Position numbers and translations under genes: made by a program
Notes under the pieces: generated by a model
What the model saw: only the letters and a program-made list of their open reading frames with translations
The model's database searches: none
What the model was told of the DNA's origin: nothing
Origin: Chrysomallon squamiferum
Lineage: Eukaryota > Mollusca > Gastropoda > Neomphalida > Peltospiridae
DNA: 64,000 bases
Reading direction: 5' to 3'
Assembly (NCBI GenBank): GCA_012295275.1
Contig: CM022671.1
Coordinates: 23,918,822-23,982,821 of the forward strand
Shown here: positions 25,875 to 40,800 of the stretch, piece after piece
How positions within the stretch are numbered: position 1 is the first letter of the stretch
Layout: every line of letters begins with the position of its first letter

Positions 25875-28800
25875 CTAGAAAAACAAAAAAAAAAAAAAAA
25901 AGAAAGAAAGGATGAAAATATTTACATGTACTTGGGATAATTAAAAGTTCTGAAATATGTATATGAAAAAAACCCACATGTGATTTTATTAATTAGTGTA
26001 AACTATTATTATTATTACTGATATGGGTTATTTGTGTTTTTTAAAAGAGGCATGGACCTTTCAGAAAACATATTCATTTTTGTTTAAAACACTATTGATG
26101 CTAATTTAAATTTGTAACTCCTTAATTGTTAAATATATAAAGGAAAAATGATAAATATATATTATATGATTTAAAAGAATAAGGTTAAAATATCAATACT
26201 ATAAACTTAATAATAACACCACACTACAACTGTTCTCACCATAATACTGAACACCTTTGATACTAGTGTCATTCCACCTGAGTCCAATCCTGTCTGTGTA
26301 ATTGGTAATGTCAGCACTTGGCACACTGACTTTCAAAGACTGAGAAAACATCAATACAGCTTTTGCATGTTTTGTCTCTGGAGGAAGTACATCCATTGTA
26401 AAGTTGCAAGACTTAGTGCTGCTCTGTCCAGCCCCATTTTCAACTTTTACATTCACAAAATACTTGTGTTGGTGGATCAGTTTACCATCAAGCCCACTGA
26501 AAGTCCATGATTTGTTAGAAGCAACAAAGATATCTTTATGGATGTCCTGCTTACCCAGTGACGTGCCAATGCTTACATATGTAGAGACAATTCCACTGAT
26601 ATCTTCTCCGGCTTCCCATTTCACAGAGACTGAATCATTGTTTCCCAGAAACTGAATAGGTTCATCTGAAGAATATTTTGGATCCACACATTTCATATAT
26701 TCAATGTGTGGTGGGGTAGTATCAACCAGCAGAGCATTGGACTTAGAATAGGTCACCAGTCCAGCATAATTTTTTACTTTGATATCAATGAAATATGTGG
26801 GTAGTTTAAACTTGGAGAAGTCTGTGGTAGAATTAATTCTTGTCATATTGTTTGGTGCACTTTTGGCTTGATGAAGCTAAAGTAAGGTTTTGTAATTCCA
26901 GTGTAATTGGCAGAAATCCATAAGGAAGATGGCAAGTTTCAGGGCAATCAGCTTCACAGGATTTGTCACATATGTCACAAAAGTTGGACTGCAACTGAAA
27001 AGGTACAATATTAGCAGTCTTGTTTTTACTGTTTGACAAACCAATCCAAATCTCTTTGAGGCCACTTTCAGGATCTGCAAAAGGTGACCCATACATGCAC
27101 AGAGGTTTTACATGTTTAGGTATTCTGACATTTGTGATAACAGCTGCAGTTTTAAATGGATGGAATGGATCCACAACTGGAGGAACATAGTGTTGGGCAT
27201 TCCATGTAAAAATGTTCAAAGACACATTGGAGTCCAGAGCCAATCCACTAAATGTTGCTTCCTGTTTTTGATCTATGAGAAAAATTATATCCCAGCTGGG
27301 CATTGAGAGAACTGATTTATTTTGTAGCATGAATTTAAATTCATTAACTTCATTATTAGCATCTAACTGTATTGAATTATAGTACAGTTTGAATCTGTCT
27401 TGGACCCACATTATTCCCTCTTTTGTTTTGTCTGTTTTATTTCTGTGTTCAATGAGAATGCCAAAATTAAAGCCATAGTCAATAAAGGGACGATTTTCAG
27501 TTCCAAGACATAATGAAGCATTCTGGGAACAAAGCTTAACATTTCTATAAAAATCAATATAATGTTCAGGGTAAATATTGTTGGACTGAGACACATAACT
27601 GACTCCTGTGAATATGTTGGTCCCCCAAGCAGGTTTAACATTAACTGTGTAGTTTCCCTCTGTTAACATTATCTTTCTGAAATACACAGCTCCCTTTTCA
27701 ATTGTCTTCTGAGAAGCATCATGATGCAACAAGAGGGAAATCCCTTTTGTAGAGTTAACAACATTATCCTTTGAAAAGTCTTTATTGTCAAGCACTTCAA
27801 ATGATCTGAGATGTACATCATTTTCACATTCTAACTGCAGCTTATCATGGGAAACTGCTGTAACAGCATGAATCATGTTGGTGTCACTTTGAAAATGTAC
27901 TGATTGTTTCCACTTTGTTCCAGAATGAACTGTACCATGAGTAGGAGCAGTTACATCAACTTTTATTGGTTTTGACAGAACAGATATTTTTAGACCAGCT
28001 GGATTGTAGGCATCAACTGAAATGTAGTATATTTGGTTTGGTTTCAGCAATATGTCATTGAATACAGTTTTGTTATCATGGATTAGTCTTTGTTGAGCAA
28101 TTTCTGTTCGTGATCTTTGTTTTGTAAGACCCTGATGTGTACATTCTTGTCCTTCTTCAAGAGTTACAACATAGAACTGTATCTCACTTTCTTCATCCTC
28201 AAAATCATCTAAATAAACTGCAAGCTGATTTAGATAATTTGAATACATCACACGTTCAGTGACTTCTCCTTTTATCTGGATTATACCTGCTGTTGGAGGT
28301 GAGGTGTCAATTTTTACAGGCTGACTCTGCATCAACAAGCATACACCAGATTGATCATGAGCAATGACAAGAACAGTGTATGAGAGACCATGAGACAGTG
28401 AAAGACCAGTAAACATGTGGGTCTGATCAAGTTCCACATCGACAAATCCATGAACATCTGCTGATATGTTCATAGCATCAATCTGCCTACACAGAAAGAT
28501 CTTTCCATCATTTTGTTGAGGAACAGAAGAAATGCCAACATGATATTCTCTAATTCCAATGTCAGAGAAAATACCTGACCATGATGCACCGAGACGATCT
28601 ACAGCTGATTGGACAGAAGAGCATTCAATAGTACCAGCTCTGATTTCACCAGTAAATCCAACTTTGATACCATTTGAATAAGCCTCTTGAAAACTTCCAG
28701 CAACACTGTAAGCTCTTACAGTGACATAATATGTTTTTGCCTTTTTTGTTAGCTTCAAATTGTGGAAAGTAGCAGAATGATTCAAGCCTACATTTTGGAA

Positions 28801-31800
28801 ATTCAAGACATTAACTCTAGCATCAGGATATCTTCTGTCGTTGCCTATGGCCACTTCAAAATGGTCAATATTCTGTGAAGGGTTCTTTGAACTGTTGTGG
28901 CCAAAACCATGCCAATTGGCAGACAAGGTATCAGTACTGAGCTGAAAATTAATATCTTTTCCCAAACCATCATTAACAAAGCCAGGATCTGGTGACTGAA
29001 TCTGAACAGAAATACCATCTGATCGTCCAGTCAGTGTCCTGTTAATGGCATCGACTATTCTGATGACATTGATGTATGTTTTCAAGTTTTCAAGATGCAG
29101 TTCATCATTGTAAAAGTCATAACCTTTATCTGGAATTAGTTCAAATTTTTTGACTATGTTACCAGCTAAGTCTTCAACTGCCCATTCCACTTTGACAGCT
29201 GGACATGGCTGAGAAGCTGACCAGTGACCTTGCAGTGTTGTCAGATCAGATTGGGCATCTTGATCTGTAGATGTGGAGCCATCAGTAATTGAAATTTGTG
29301 GATGAGGACTGACTGACACAGATTCTGAGGATGACATGATGAAGAGTCCAACTTTATTAAATATCTTCACTGTAACAAAAACAGATGTCCCTTCAACCAA
29401 ATGCAAATTCTTGAGAGTTGTTCTCCCATCTTTGATTTTCACTTTAACAAAATCCTTTATATCTGCATCTCCCTTCGTACTACCAACAGCAGCTTCAAAT
29501 CTGAAAAGAAGCATTTGTTAATTTAAGTTCTTAGTACCACAATTTTAAAAATATGTATCAAATATATTATTCAAGACAAAACAAACAATTCTATGTATTT
29601 GTGTATTAAGTTCAAATTAGTTTATCCAAACTTTACAAGACAAAAAACAAAAAACAACAGCATTTATGTCAAAAAGTATGGTTGGAAAGTGAATAGTGAG
29701 ATTTTTGTATTGTACTTTTACAATGAAAATAACCATAAACACAAACAGTGACTACTGACACAATACTCTAGTGAAAATATGTTAGAGTTTGTCATTTTCT
29801 CTTTCTCTTTTAACATATTTATCTGTTCAGTTATTAATAAAAACAAAACAATATTTATCTCAGCTACCAGAAAAAAACATTTTTGGAAGGAGATTTTAAT
29901 GCTGTATTACCTGTCAATGTCTGACTCATTATCATGGAAATTTTTCACTTCAAAATCTATGTATGATACTGGGATCTGACAATGCTGTATTTGACTTGTT
30001 TTCTGATTTCCTATTGTTGTGACAATCCTGACCTCTCCTTGTTCCGGTGGAGTTTCGTCTATGGTGACCTGTCTGTAAACTTCAGTGTGGAGATGAACTT
30101 TATTCTCAACTCTCAAAGTAATGAACAGTTTATCCATTCCTTTCTTTAACTCATCTGCCAAATCTCGCTCCCATCTTTGATGTGTAACAGTTAAATTCTG
30201 GGATGGGATAATATTTGAAAGCAATGGTTCTGTCCCCACTGATATGGATAAATGACTGATTGTACTTTCAACATCTCCAATAGCATCCCATGTACATTTA
30301 ATGTTGGGCTTAACATGTGAAATGACATGGGTACAGACAAAGTTATTCACAAATGGCTCAGTGGAATCATATGTCACTGGTGCTGAAGACTGTACTGCAA
30401 TATTTCCTGCTTTGTCAGCTGCTCTGATTGTTAGGAAGTGAGTATCCCCATCAACAACTGAACCTTTATTAATCTTCATGCTGTCCTTCATTTTATTAAA
30501 CCTCAGATTATTATTTGCAGCAAAAGGCATGTTAGTTATTGCCCACTCATACCTGTCAACATTAACATTGTCTTTTGCTTTCCACAGAATACCAGTTGAT
30601 GATGAATTCACCAAATTAAAGTGATTACTATCAAAGGGTTGATTGTCTTCATATGAAAAAGAAATATCTGGAGGTGTGCTGTCTACAGTCAAACCATTGG
30701 ATGATGATACAACATAGGTCCTGGGACAGCTGCTCCCAGTTTTTGCTCGAACAGATGCATAATATTTAACTCCATCAAAATTGGTATTCTGTATCTGAGC
30801 GAATCCTGAAGAAGAATTTGTTGTTACCAGACCATAATCAGTGTACTTGAGGACATCTGTGTAGAAGGGTTGAGTACCAACAGCCCATTCATAACTCGAT
30901 ATTCCACAAGATTCACTTTCAAATCCTGAAAAGGATATAGCAAGAGATGACTTATCTTGTTGGAAATCTTCATCTTGATAGAACTCTCTTCCATCAAATA
31001 TAGCACCTGGAACATCGCCCTGAATTACTTTTATTGGCTTTGATTGGGCAGTGTTGGTCAGTTTGGCTCCATTGACAACCCTGACAAAGACAGAGTACAT
31101 TTCATTTTCATTAGTTTTGATCAGCAATGATCCATCCATGGTTGTTGACATTTCCATTCCAACAGATTTGAAATCAGTGTCTTGAGAGCATCCATTGTTG
31201 TTGAAGGCCAGGCAGACAGAGGATTTTAAAATATTGCTTTCTGGATCCATAGCTGCCCATGTAACATGCAGTGCTTCTCCTTTAACATGAACAACAAACT
31301 TCCCATCATCATCAAGTTCTTCATCATCACCAGGCAAGGCAATATGAACCTTCAAAATAAATAAGAATGTCATAGCTCATTAAACTTTAGATTAACATAT
31401 TTTATCATCCACATTTTATTTCTGTAATATAGATAAAGATAAAAAAAAAAAATACTTATTTCACTTAACTGCAATATATTTAGTTAGTAACGAAAATAAC
31501 TGCCTTGTAAAGATTTCTTACATTATTTACTTCTGGGTTAGAAGTGTCAATGATAACTCCATGTGATTCTTCCACTGTTGAGATCATTGCATTGTTAATT
31601 GCTGTCACATGGACATAATACCTAGCACCGTCTTCAAGAGATAGACCTGGAAATTGTAGATCTACTTCCATTGATGACTTTGTGTTCAAATCCACAGACA
31701 CAGAATCATTGTCCTTTGGTATGATTTTCTCTTTGGAACCTTCATAATCCTTGTACACTTTGTATCTGTATTCCTTCAGATGTGATTCAGGATCAGCAAA

Positions 31801-34800
31801 TTCCCATTTGAAACTTAGCTTAGTGTTATCAGCTTGATATGACAGATCTTTCCCTCCATCAAAATAGACAAGCAGTGGAGCAGTTTCATCAAGAACATAA
31901 CCATCGGTGTGTGTCACTGTTTTCAATCCTGCACCATTTTCAGCCTCAAGTTCAATTTTAACTCTGTCTCCATGCTTTGTTGTGACTGAGTGATCAGTAA
32001 ATGAAGTCTGTTTTCCAACATCAAACACTCCTTTAAGTTCTTCATTTACATATATTTTGACGGAATAATCTGCAATGTTACTCTCTGGATCTGAAAAGCC
32101 ATCCCAGACAGATCTCACTGTTGCAGTTTCTGAACTGTAGTCCAAGTCCTTTATCTTGTCATCACCATAATGTACCCATCCAGAAACAGGAGCAGTTTCA
32201 TCAACCAATACTAAAAATAACAACATTTAAAAAAATGTTTTCTCAGATTTCACATTTACTTTATGTATTTTGTTTAATATTGAAAAACTGAACAATAATA
32301 ATGCATGTTTCTGCATAGGATTGCATTTGTATAATGAATGTTTGAAATCATGGGAAAACTCTTTGGACATCATAATATTTATACACATACATGTGGCTAT
32401 GAATGAAATCATGCTTGTATGTTTGGTCTTATTACAAATAGTTAAGTTATTTTATTATTGATACCTCCGTCAGATACAGCTGTGATGTTTTTTTGATTCA
32501 GTGCTCTGTTATAAGCAATGACAGTTGAGAAGTATGTTGTGTTGTGCTGCAGTGAGACAGGCAAACAAGCTGATTTCTCTTCACTAGGTAATGTCTTGTA
32601 CTGAAGAATGTCATCACTCACTGGTCTTGTTCCAACACCCCACATGTAACTAAAACATAAATATATGTGTGAGTGAGAAAGTGAGATATATAAATAGATA
32701 TATATATATACATATATATTTATTTATTTATTTCAGGACATATTAATACATATTCATGGATGCTTGTTTCTGAATATAAAAATTAAATATATTTGTTTAT
32801 GACAAACTGAGAAAGAAGACAGCCACAATCTCAGTTTAAAAAACTTAAAAATAATTTTGTTCTATTACAAGGAAAAACATTTTATGGACACTATAAACAA
32901 ATATATAAGTAAGTGGACCAAATGGAAAACAAACTGAAGTATTACAAACATAGATAAGTTAACTATGGCTTTACAATACCTTGCAATTCCAGATTCTGGA
33001 TCAAAGAAATCTAGCCACTGTGCACAGATCTCGTTTGCGTTTGCCTGATACTTCAAGTCTACTTTCAGCTTATCACCATCATAAACACGGCCGACTATAG
33101 GTGGTGTTCTGTCAATCAGTATGGGCTGGTTTCCATGAGACGCAGTAGAAAGACCAACTGAAATAAATATTATAATATCAGATTTATTAATATGTAACTG
33201 AGGTATATAAAAGAGAAAAAAAAAAAAAAACAAAAAAAAACATCAAAATCAAAATTAAAAACAAAACTGTAAAAAAAATGGTATAAAAAAAATCATAAAA
33301 AAAAAAATCAGTAGGAATCATTAATAATTATGTAGTTGTATATGTGAAAATGTGTGTGTTTGTGTATACACCAGTGAATACATTCATGAATATATGCACT
33401 TTTAAGAGAATTCATTCTTACTGAAGAATTTATTTAACAATTCATCATATCAATATTCTAGTTTGAGACCAACATATTTTATATAATTTTATTTATATTT
33501 TGAAACATATTAAAATGAAATACTACAATCTTCTTTCTTTTTGAACCAATGCTGTCCCTTTCTTTATAATATATTTTTATCCTGACAAAAAACCTAAAAC
33601 CCAATACCTCTGTTAACTGCACGAAGCCGAACCCAAGCTTGGACTCCTGGTTTCAGTCTCAGATCTTCAATGACAAGGTATGGATTAGACCTGTCCATGA
33701 AAGCATGGTGTGTGTACGGTCGGACCATCACATCATATTTTGTCTTGCCCAGACCAAAATCTACGTTAGCAATTCCTGAACCTGGATCGGAAATGTTGTA
33801 GTAGACTCCCATCATGTCAAAATCTTCATCAAACAGCAAATCGCTGACTTCGTGAAAGACTGGAGGTGAGGTGTCTATGGTTACCGGTGTAGAGTGGCAA
33901 ACTGTGGTCACTAATGCTCCTCCATGGACAATGGAGTTGATTGCCTGGGTGGTCACGTAGTATTTTCCATCAGGAAGAACAAGGTCTTTGGCAAATCCTG
34001 AATATGTCCAGAATTTTGGGCTGGCTAAGTTGGAAAATGGATCTGAAAATGCAGCAATGTCACTTCCACATACCTGAGTACCAGCAGCCCATGTGTAACC
34101 CCAGACACCACTTTCATCATCATGAAAACCATCCCAGTTCGCTGAAGTAAATAAGTAAATAAATAAATAAAAATATATATAAACATATCTCTATACTTAT
34201 ATACTTACATAAATGCTTAAGTTCATATATATTTGTATTTAAAGTAATTTTCTTCTTCTTTTTGAGTTTTTTTTTAATAAAATCAACATTTTATATCTAA
34301 GTCATTTTCTTAAAATGGAATAGTTTTGTTTAAAATGAAATGAAATCAAAATAGTATAAAAGTACAAAAACAAAAAACCCCACAAACTATTATATCACAA
34401 TAATAAACTTTTCATCTATTTATTTAAAATATAGATCACTAATTAATATTGATTTTAGAAAAAAACAAGAATGTAAAAATACCTGATATGTAATTGTTTG
34501 ACATTGTGTAAAGAGTCTCCTGCAAAGGTTTGTGTCCATTGAAGACTGTTTTACTTCCAGGACCATCAATTATTTTTCTACGAGTGAAAAAACAGTGTGT
34601 AACAGTTTTCTTTTCCAGTTAACTTTGGTCAAAGGTCGGCTATTAAACTTTTTAATATATACTAAAATTCTTTACAAAAAGGATGTTACATGGTTCATTT
34701 TCTTTTCAAAACATAGGGAGAAAACCACTTTCAAAGGAAATATTGTAATACCATTTAAATTTTCAAAATTTTAAAATGCATAATAATGAATATATGTTTC

Positions 34801-37800
34801 TTTTCAAAAGCATAAATATAAAACTACTTTCAAAGGTAGCATTACTAATTGAAAATAAGAATAGATAACATCTTTTAAATTTTGTAAAACTAATTAAATT
34901 TGAAAATAAAATAAAAATCCCCAGAAAACAAAACAAAATACAAATGAATGCTAACCGATGGTTAGGTTTCCTTGTGAGTTCCTTACACCTCTGTGTTACA
35001 GCTGCATGACATTCATCATAGACAAATTCATCTTTAGACACATTCTGAACTAAACCTGGCTCTGGTGGAGTGAAGTCAACAAGTGTTCCCTTTGACTGAA
35101 GATAGCTGGTGTATCCCAGTGTGTTGTATATGTGTGCATTGATGTAATATCTCACTCCATGCTCTAGATGTAGGCTGTATTCTTTGAAAGATCTGTATCC
35201 AGTACCAAGTCTTTCATAATTGTAATAAGAGCCACTGATGCGGAGATTTGACTGCGGACCTTCTATGACATCATGCAAATCACAGGTTTGAGAGTGAAAC
35301 TCGTAGTCAAATGAAACACACTTTTTGCCATATGCAATGCAGTCTTGAGCACACAGAACATCAGATGGCTTTGTTGAAGAATGTATTGGCTGGGACGTCA
35401 GTTTGCCCTGCCTGGATGGGCTGAAATATTTCAATTCATTTGCAACATCTGACCTGATATGAGTTAAATCCAGCTGAAAAGGTTCATCATCCACAACTTC
35501 TTTTCCGTGCTGACCAGGACTGTAGCCAAGGGAAATATTGTGTTGTGTTAGCAGTGGAGAGTCATCAAACACAACAATTGTTGCACTGATCTTGTTAGGA
35601 TGACTTGTATATTCATAAGAAGCTTCAACTCTGCCGTCTGGTACAGTATTGTCATAAGTGTCAAGATGACAGCGTGCAAAGCTTGTCAAACCTTGGCTGT
35701 TTTTTATCCTGACAGTCCAGAACAAAGGAATGCCATTCGGTAGATCGGTTACCTTTGTTACTGTCAACCCCCTCATCTGTGTCCATTGAATAACATTGTG
35801 ACCTCCTGGATGTGTTCCTACTGCATAATGAAGAGTTAAGTCACTGCTGTCGTCATCTGCGGATATTTCCAAAGTGAACACAGTGTCTACTGGGTGTCGA
35901 TCTTTCAGCTGTTTCACTGTGCAGTGAGAGCTGTCTTTATGAGGAGCCTGACAAATCTGTGCACATGATGGAAACTCTGGGCTGGTGTCGTCTTTTTTGG
36001 TTTCTATTTTTTTAAATATTGCGTGTTTAAGAGATGGAGCAGTCCAGTGCCACAGTGTTTTGTGTATGTCAATGAAGAATAATGCTTTGACGTAAGCTGA
36101 GAGCTTTAGTTCAAGTGGAATCAGTTCAACAGCAAGTGATTTTCTGAAGAAAAAAACAACAACAACGATTCAATGCTTAACTAAATTGAAAATAAGTCTT
36201 AGCCAATACATTTATCTGGCACAGATGATGCCAGCTCTGGGCTATCTGAAGGCCACCTTTTATCCAGATAAAGGTACTAGCTGATAGTGAGGATCTGGCA
36301 GTTTTAGCCTTAAAATCATTGTCCAAGCTCTGTTTTCAGTCAATAATAAAAATAATAAAAAAAAATATATATATAATAATAAAAATAAAAAGATAAATAA
36401 ATAAAAATCACAAATCAAAAAAAAAAAAAAAAAAAAAACAATAAATTAATTACAAATAAATACTAAGCATCTTAAAGCTTACAATCATTGTCTAAATTTT
36501 AGCTTGAAACAAACACCAAGCAATTGTTTGAAGAATAAACGCCCCACAAAACCAAAATTACAAATAACTGGTGAATATTTAGCATATTGAAGCTTATATT
36601 TATTGTCCAAACAATATGTGAAAACAACAAAACAGTAATGATGTTATTTTAATATATTGTTGTAAGCATCCATTACATTTTATCAAAAGCACTGCAGAAT
36701 GTTAAGTGATCATACTGAATGACTGTTATTTATTCTTAAATGTCAGCAGTGACATGCATGTACTACAGATTCTAAAAATAAAAATAAAACAATAAAAACA
36801 AAAAGACATAGAAAACATAGTTGAATGAGAAATCATTTTTTCAAACTGAGAAAGGTTATCTGTATAATATCTATGAAATATACTCTGGTTTTAAAAACTA
36901 TCTGATAGAAGGTTTTGCTTATTTCAGCAGAAAAAGAGTGTTTCTAATTTAATGACTTCATTTATAAAAAGTTTAAAATTGTTTTTTTTTTTTTTTTTTT
37001 TTTTAGTAATAACTACAACAACAACTACAAAAAATAGAGGAACAACAAGAACAATGGCAACAATAAATATAGGAATAATAACAACAACATCAACAAGAAC
37101 AATACTACTAGTAAGAAGAAGAACAACAAGAACAGCAATAACAACAACAACCAATAAAACAAAGAAAAATAATAATAAGAAAATAACAATAACTGCATTA
37201 ATAACTGAAGAACACACACACACACACACATATAATATATATAATGTATACACACATTTGTTTGACTGGTAATTTTGCATAGTTGACTTCCAGTGTCAGA
37301 GGAAATTTTGTTTTCATAAGATATCCAATAAGACTGATTCCCCCTTCAGCAACACCAAGATTAACTGACATGTCTGCTTCCATTTTTCCTGCCACCCAGG
37401 GTGTGAACACAGCCTAAAATAAAATAAAAAAAAGATTAAAAACACTATTTGGGAAATATAAATCCAGATCTAAGGACTCACTAAAAAGAATCAGTCTTTC
37501 ATTCATGGCACAGTATTTTTAAGAGTTTAAAAATCAAAACAATTATATATAATTCCACATTTTATGATTGGTATTAACCCTTTTCATCCTGGCATGTGTT
37601 ATGACAAACAGCTCAGTCATGGCCCAGAAGTGGCTAATGAATGTATTCAAATTTAAAACTTTGTAATTAGTTAAAGTAAATAAAAGGGGTTAAAGTAAAT
37701 ACAACTGTGCCTGTATCTTTTAGCACTCAGTCATAGCTGCTATATGAGAAACTCAGAATCTAAGTGTTAAAGTAGTAAGTTTAAAATAGTTATAATTTAT

Positions 37801-40800
37801 GTCTTTCATAGTTAAAGATAAATGGTGAATCGAACATGTTTTATCCAAGGCTCTTTATGATGTGAGTTTTTTCTTAGTTATGTCACCTTTTATCTATTTA
37901 CTGTCACAAATAATATAATAATTTAATTTTATATTAATTTTTACTTTAATTTTGTTATGCACATACTGACAAAACTTAATTATTCTATTTCATTACAAGC
38001 TCCCTCATATTATTTCTCTCTGTATAAAATTATCAGTTTGTACATAAATGTCAACAAAAAAAGCTGAAAAGAATCCAATATAACTAATGTAACTTCAAGC
38101 AATATATGTCCACAAAAATCATCCAGCATAGATTGTTCCCTTCCTTAGTGACATTCCAATACAATGTAGATTGTTCCCTTCTTTAATGACATTCCAATAC
38201 AATGTATATTAATTCATATCATTCATTTTATTTATTTTCAATGTTTCTGTTTTCACCTTTACTGAGGACTTCACACTGTCCACTTCAATATCAAAGGCAG
38301 CTTTCAGGACACCACCAGCATTAAATTCTACAACAAAACCAGTACACTCTCAGTTCATGAATATTTCTGCAGGCTGAACTGCAGGTTATAAATAAATTAC
38401 ATTCATAACAGTTATTTAAATTGAAAAATATATTATATATATATATATATATATACATATGATAAAGTTTAAATAGAAATATAAATTAAATTATAGCGAA
38501 CATGTTTTATATCCTTCTATTGGTACCTATTCATAATTTATTTTTTAACTGTGTTAGTTGCAAATTCATGCAGTAATCATGGAATGGTTATCCTAAAAAA
38601 AAAAATCTAAAATACATTTCAACATTATACTTTTTTGTAAAAATTTCTGTTGATCTAAAAAGAAGAATTAAGAAAGACTGCAGTGATATCTTTTTAGAAA
38701 CAAACAAAAAAAGTTAAAAAAATGTTAATAATCAGTATAAAAAATGTTAATAATCAGAAATGTAATATATAACAGAAATGTAATGCTACACATATTTACA
38801 GACAACAGAAATTTAATACTCTGGTTACTTTCTTACAATAGATACTTACAGAGAACAGAAATGCAATGCTAAAGTTATAGAGAACAGAAATATAATGCTA
38901 CACTTGTAGAAAACAGAAATGCAATGCTATGTTCATAGAGGACAGATACGTAATGTCACACTTACTTATAGTGAACAAGAAAGGACCAACTGGAAAGCCA
39001 CCCTCAAAAAAGAAGAATTCCAAGTTGACATCAGATTTCTTGCCACGTGCAGGGAAGACGCCTTTATCAGTTTTAAAACATGGATTTTTAGTTCTTTATC
39101 AAACTTCTTTTTATGTTTATTTTTTCGATTACTCAGCTACAAAATAATGACATCAAAATCAGTTATGTATGTATGTATGTCTGTGTGTGTTTGTGTGTGT
39201 GTGTGTGTGTTGGTGTAAAATAATTATACTTTCTTTTATAAATATATCAATTTTAACATTTTGTTAAATAGCATCAATTGGGGCTCTCAGGTTTGAATTG
39301 GATAAAAAGAGTCTTAGACAATACACTGAATAAACATTCACATGCACCAAACACTCATCTAAACACACACATCTATACATACACATACATACACACACTC
39401 AGACATACATGTAGACAAACACACATACACATAAAGACACACTCATCAAACATAAATCATTTTACCTTGTCCCTGATACTCTGTCTCATTTTATTCATGT
39501 GATCAATCAAGGAATGAAACTTCTGGTTCAGACTGGATGCTAGCTTGGATATTTTCTTCATGGACTTCTTGCCAAGAGCTTTTAGACGTCCCTGTCGTTT
39601 TCTGGAGCGTCCATTTGGCCTGTTTTTGCCATGGTTGTGTGGTCGCCTGGTAGGTCTGTGAGAGTTGTGTTTGCTGGTTCTGTGCCCATGTGAAGGTTTT
39701 CTTGTTGAATGTTTTGTTCTACTTTTCAAAGTGGTGTGTTTAGCTGGCTTGGGTGTGGATGTTTTGAAATGGACTGATGGGGTTTTGTGCCCCGGTTGAT
39801 GTGTTTTGGTAGAAAATGTTAGTGAATGTTTGTTACTTTTTGTTGTTTTCAAGATAGAATGTTTTGTTTTACTTTTCTTGGTGGTGTGTGTAGCTGGCTT
39901 GGGTGTGGATGTTTTGAAAGAGACTGATGGGGTTTTCAAGGTGGTTATCTTTGTTTTCTTTCTTGCTGAAGTTGTTGTCTGAGTTGAAGTAGATGTTGTG
40001 TAAGTTGCAGTAGTTGTTTTATGAGTTGAAGGGGATGTAGTGTGTGTTGTAGTAATTGTAGTACGAGTTGGAGTGGTTGTTGTTGTTGTATGTAATGTAG
40101 TTGTGGTTTTGTTTTGCCTTCTTGTAGTATGAGTTACATATGACTTAGTCCTCACGTGATTTACTACAAATAAATAAAAATGTATGTAAGTATGTAAATA
40201 AATAAATAAATAGAGTATGTTTCTGTCTTTATAAAGTTCACTACAAATAAATAAATAAGTAAACAAAGAAATAAAAACTATTCCGATATTGAGGTGAAAA
40301 CATTAACTATAACAACTATAGCAACAATAAGAACAGTAAATACAAGCAAAAGAAAGTAGAAATAAGTGTATAGTTGACTAATTACAAAGGAAAAATGTAT
40401 TCTGATATTTTAATGACTAATATACTCACATGTTTTTTTAAATCTGAGATCTTTTAGAATAGGAATTTCTGGAAGGCATTTATTTTTCTTGCAAATGATG
40501 ACTGCTACTGATACATTAACTGTTGGATGGTTGTATGTTACAGACATCTTCAACTTTAATGTAAAATTCTTTATATGGATTCCTGGTGACACTATTTTCA
40601 TTGATACTGAAATAAATACATTAATTTATATTTTATTTTGGAACTTCAGTATATAATATTTATCATTTCAGTTCAAGCAAGTGTTTGAATCCTAATTCCA
40701 AATCAGCATTGTTTCAGTTTGGCTAACAAAATCTTGGAGCCAAGAATTTCTGGGGCACAAAAATAAATACCGAAGCACATGTTATAGTGCAAACTTGATT

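Noticed and set aside
38919-39218. Plus-strand open frame of 99 codons
   Set aside because: It is antisense to exon 29 of the giant gene, which has better splice and phase support on the minus strand.
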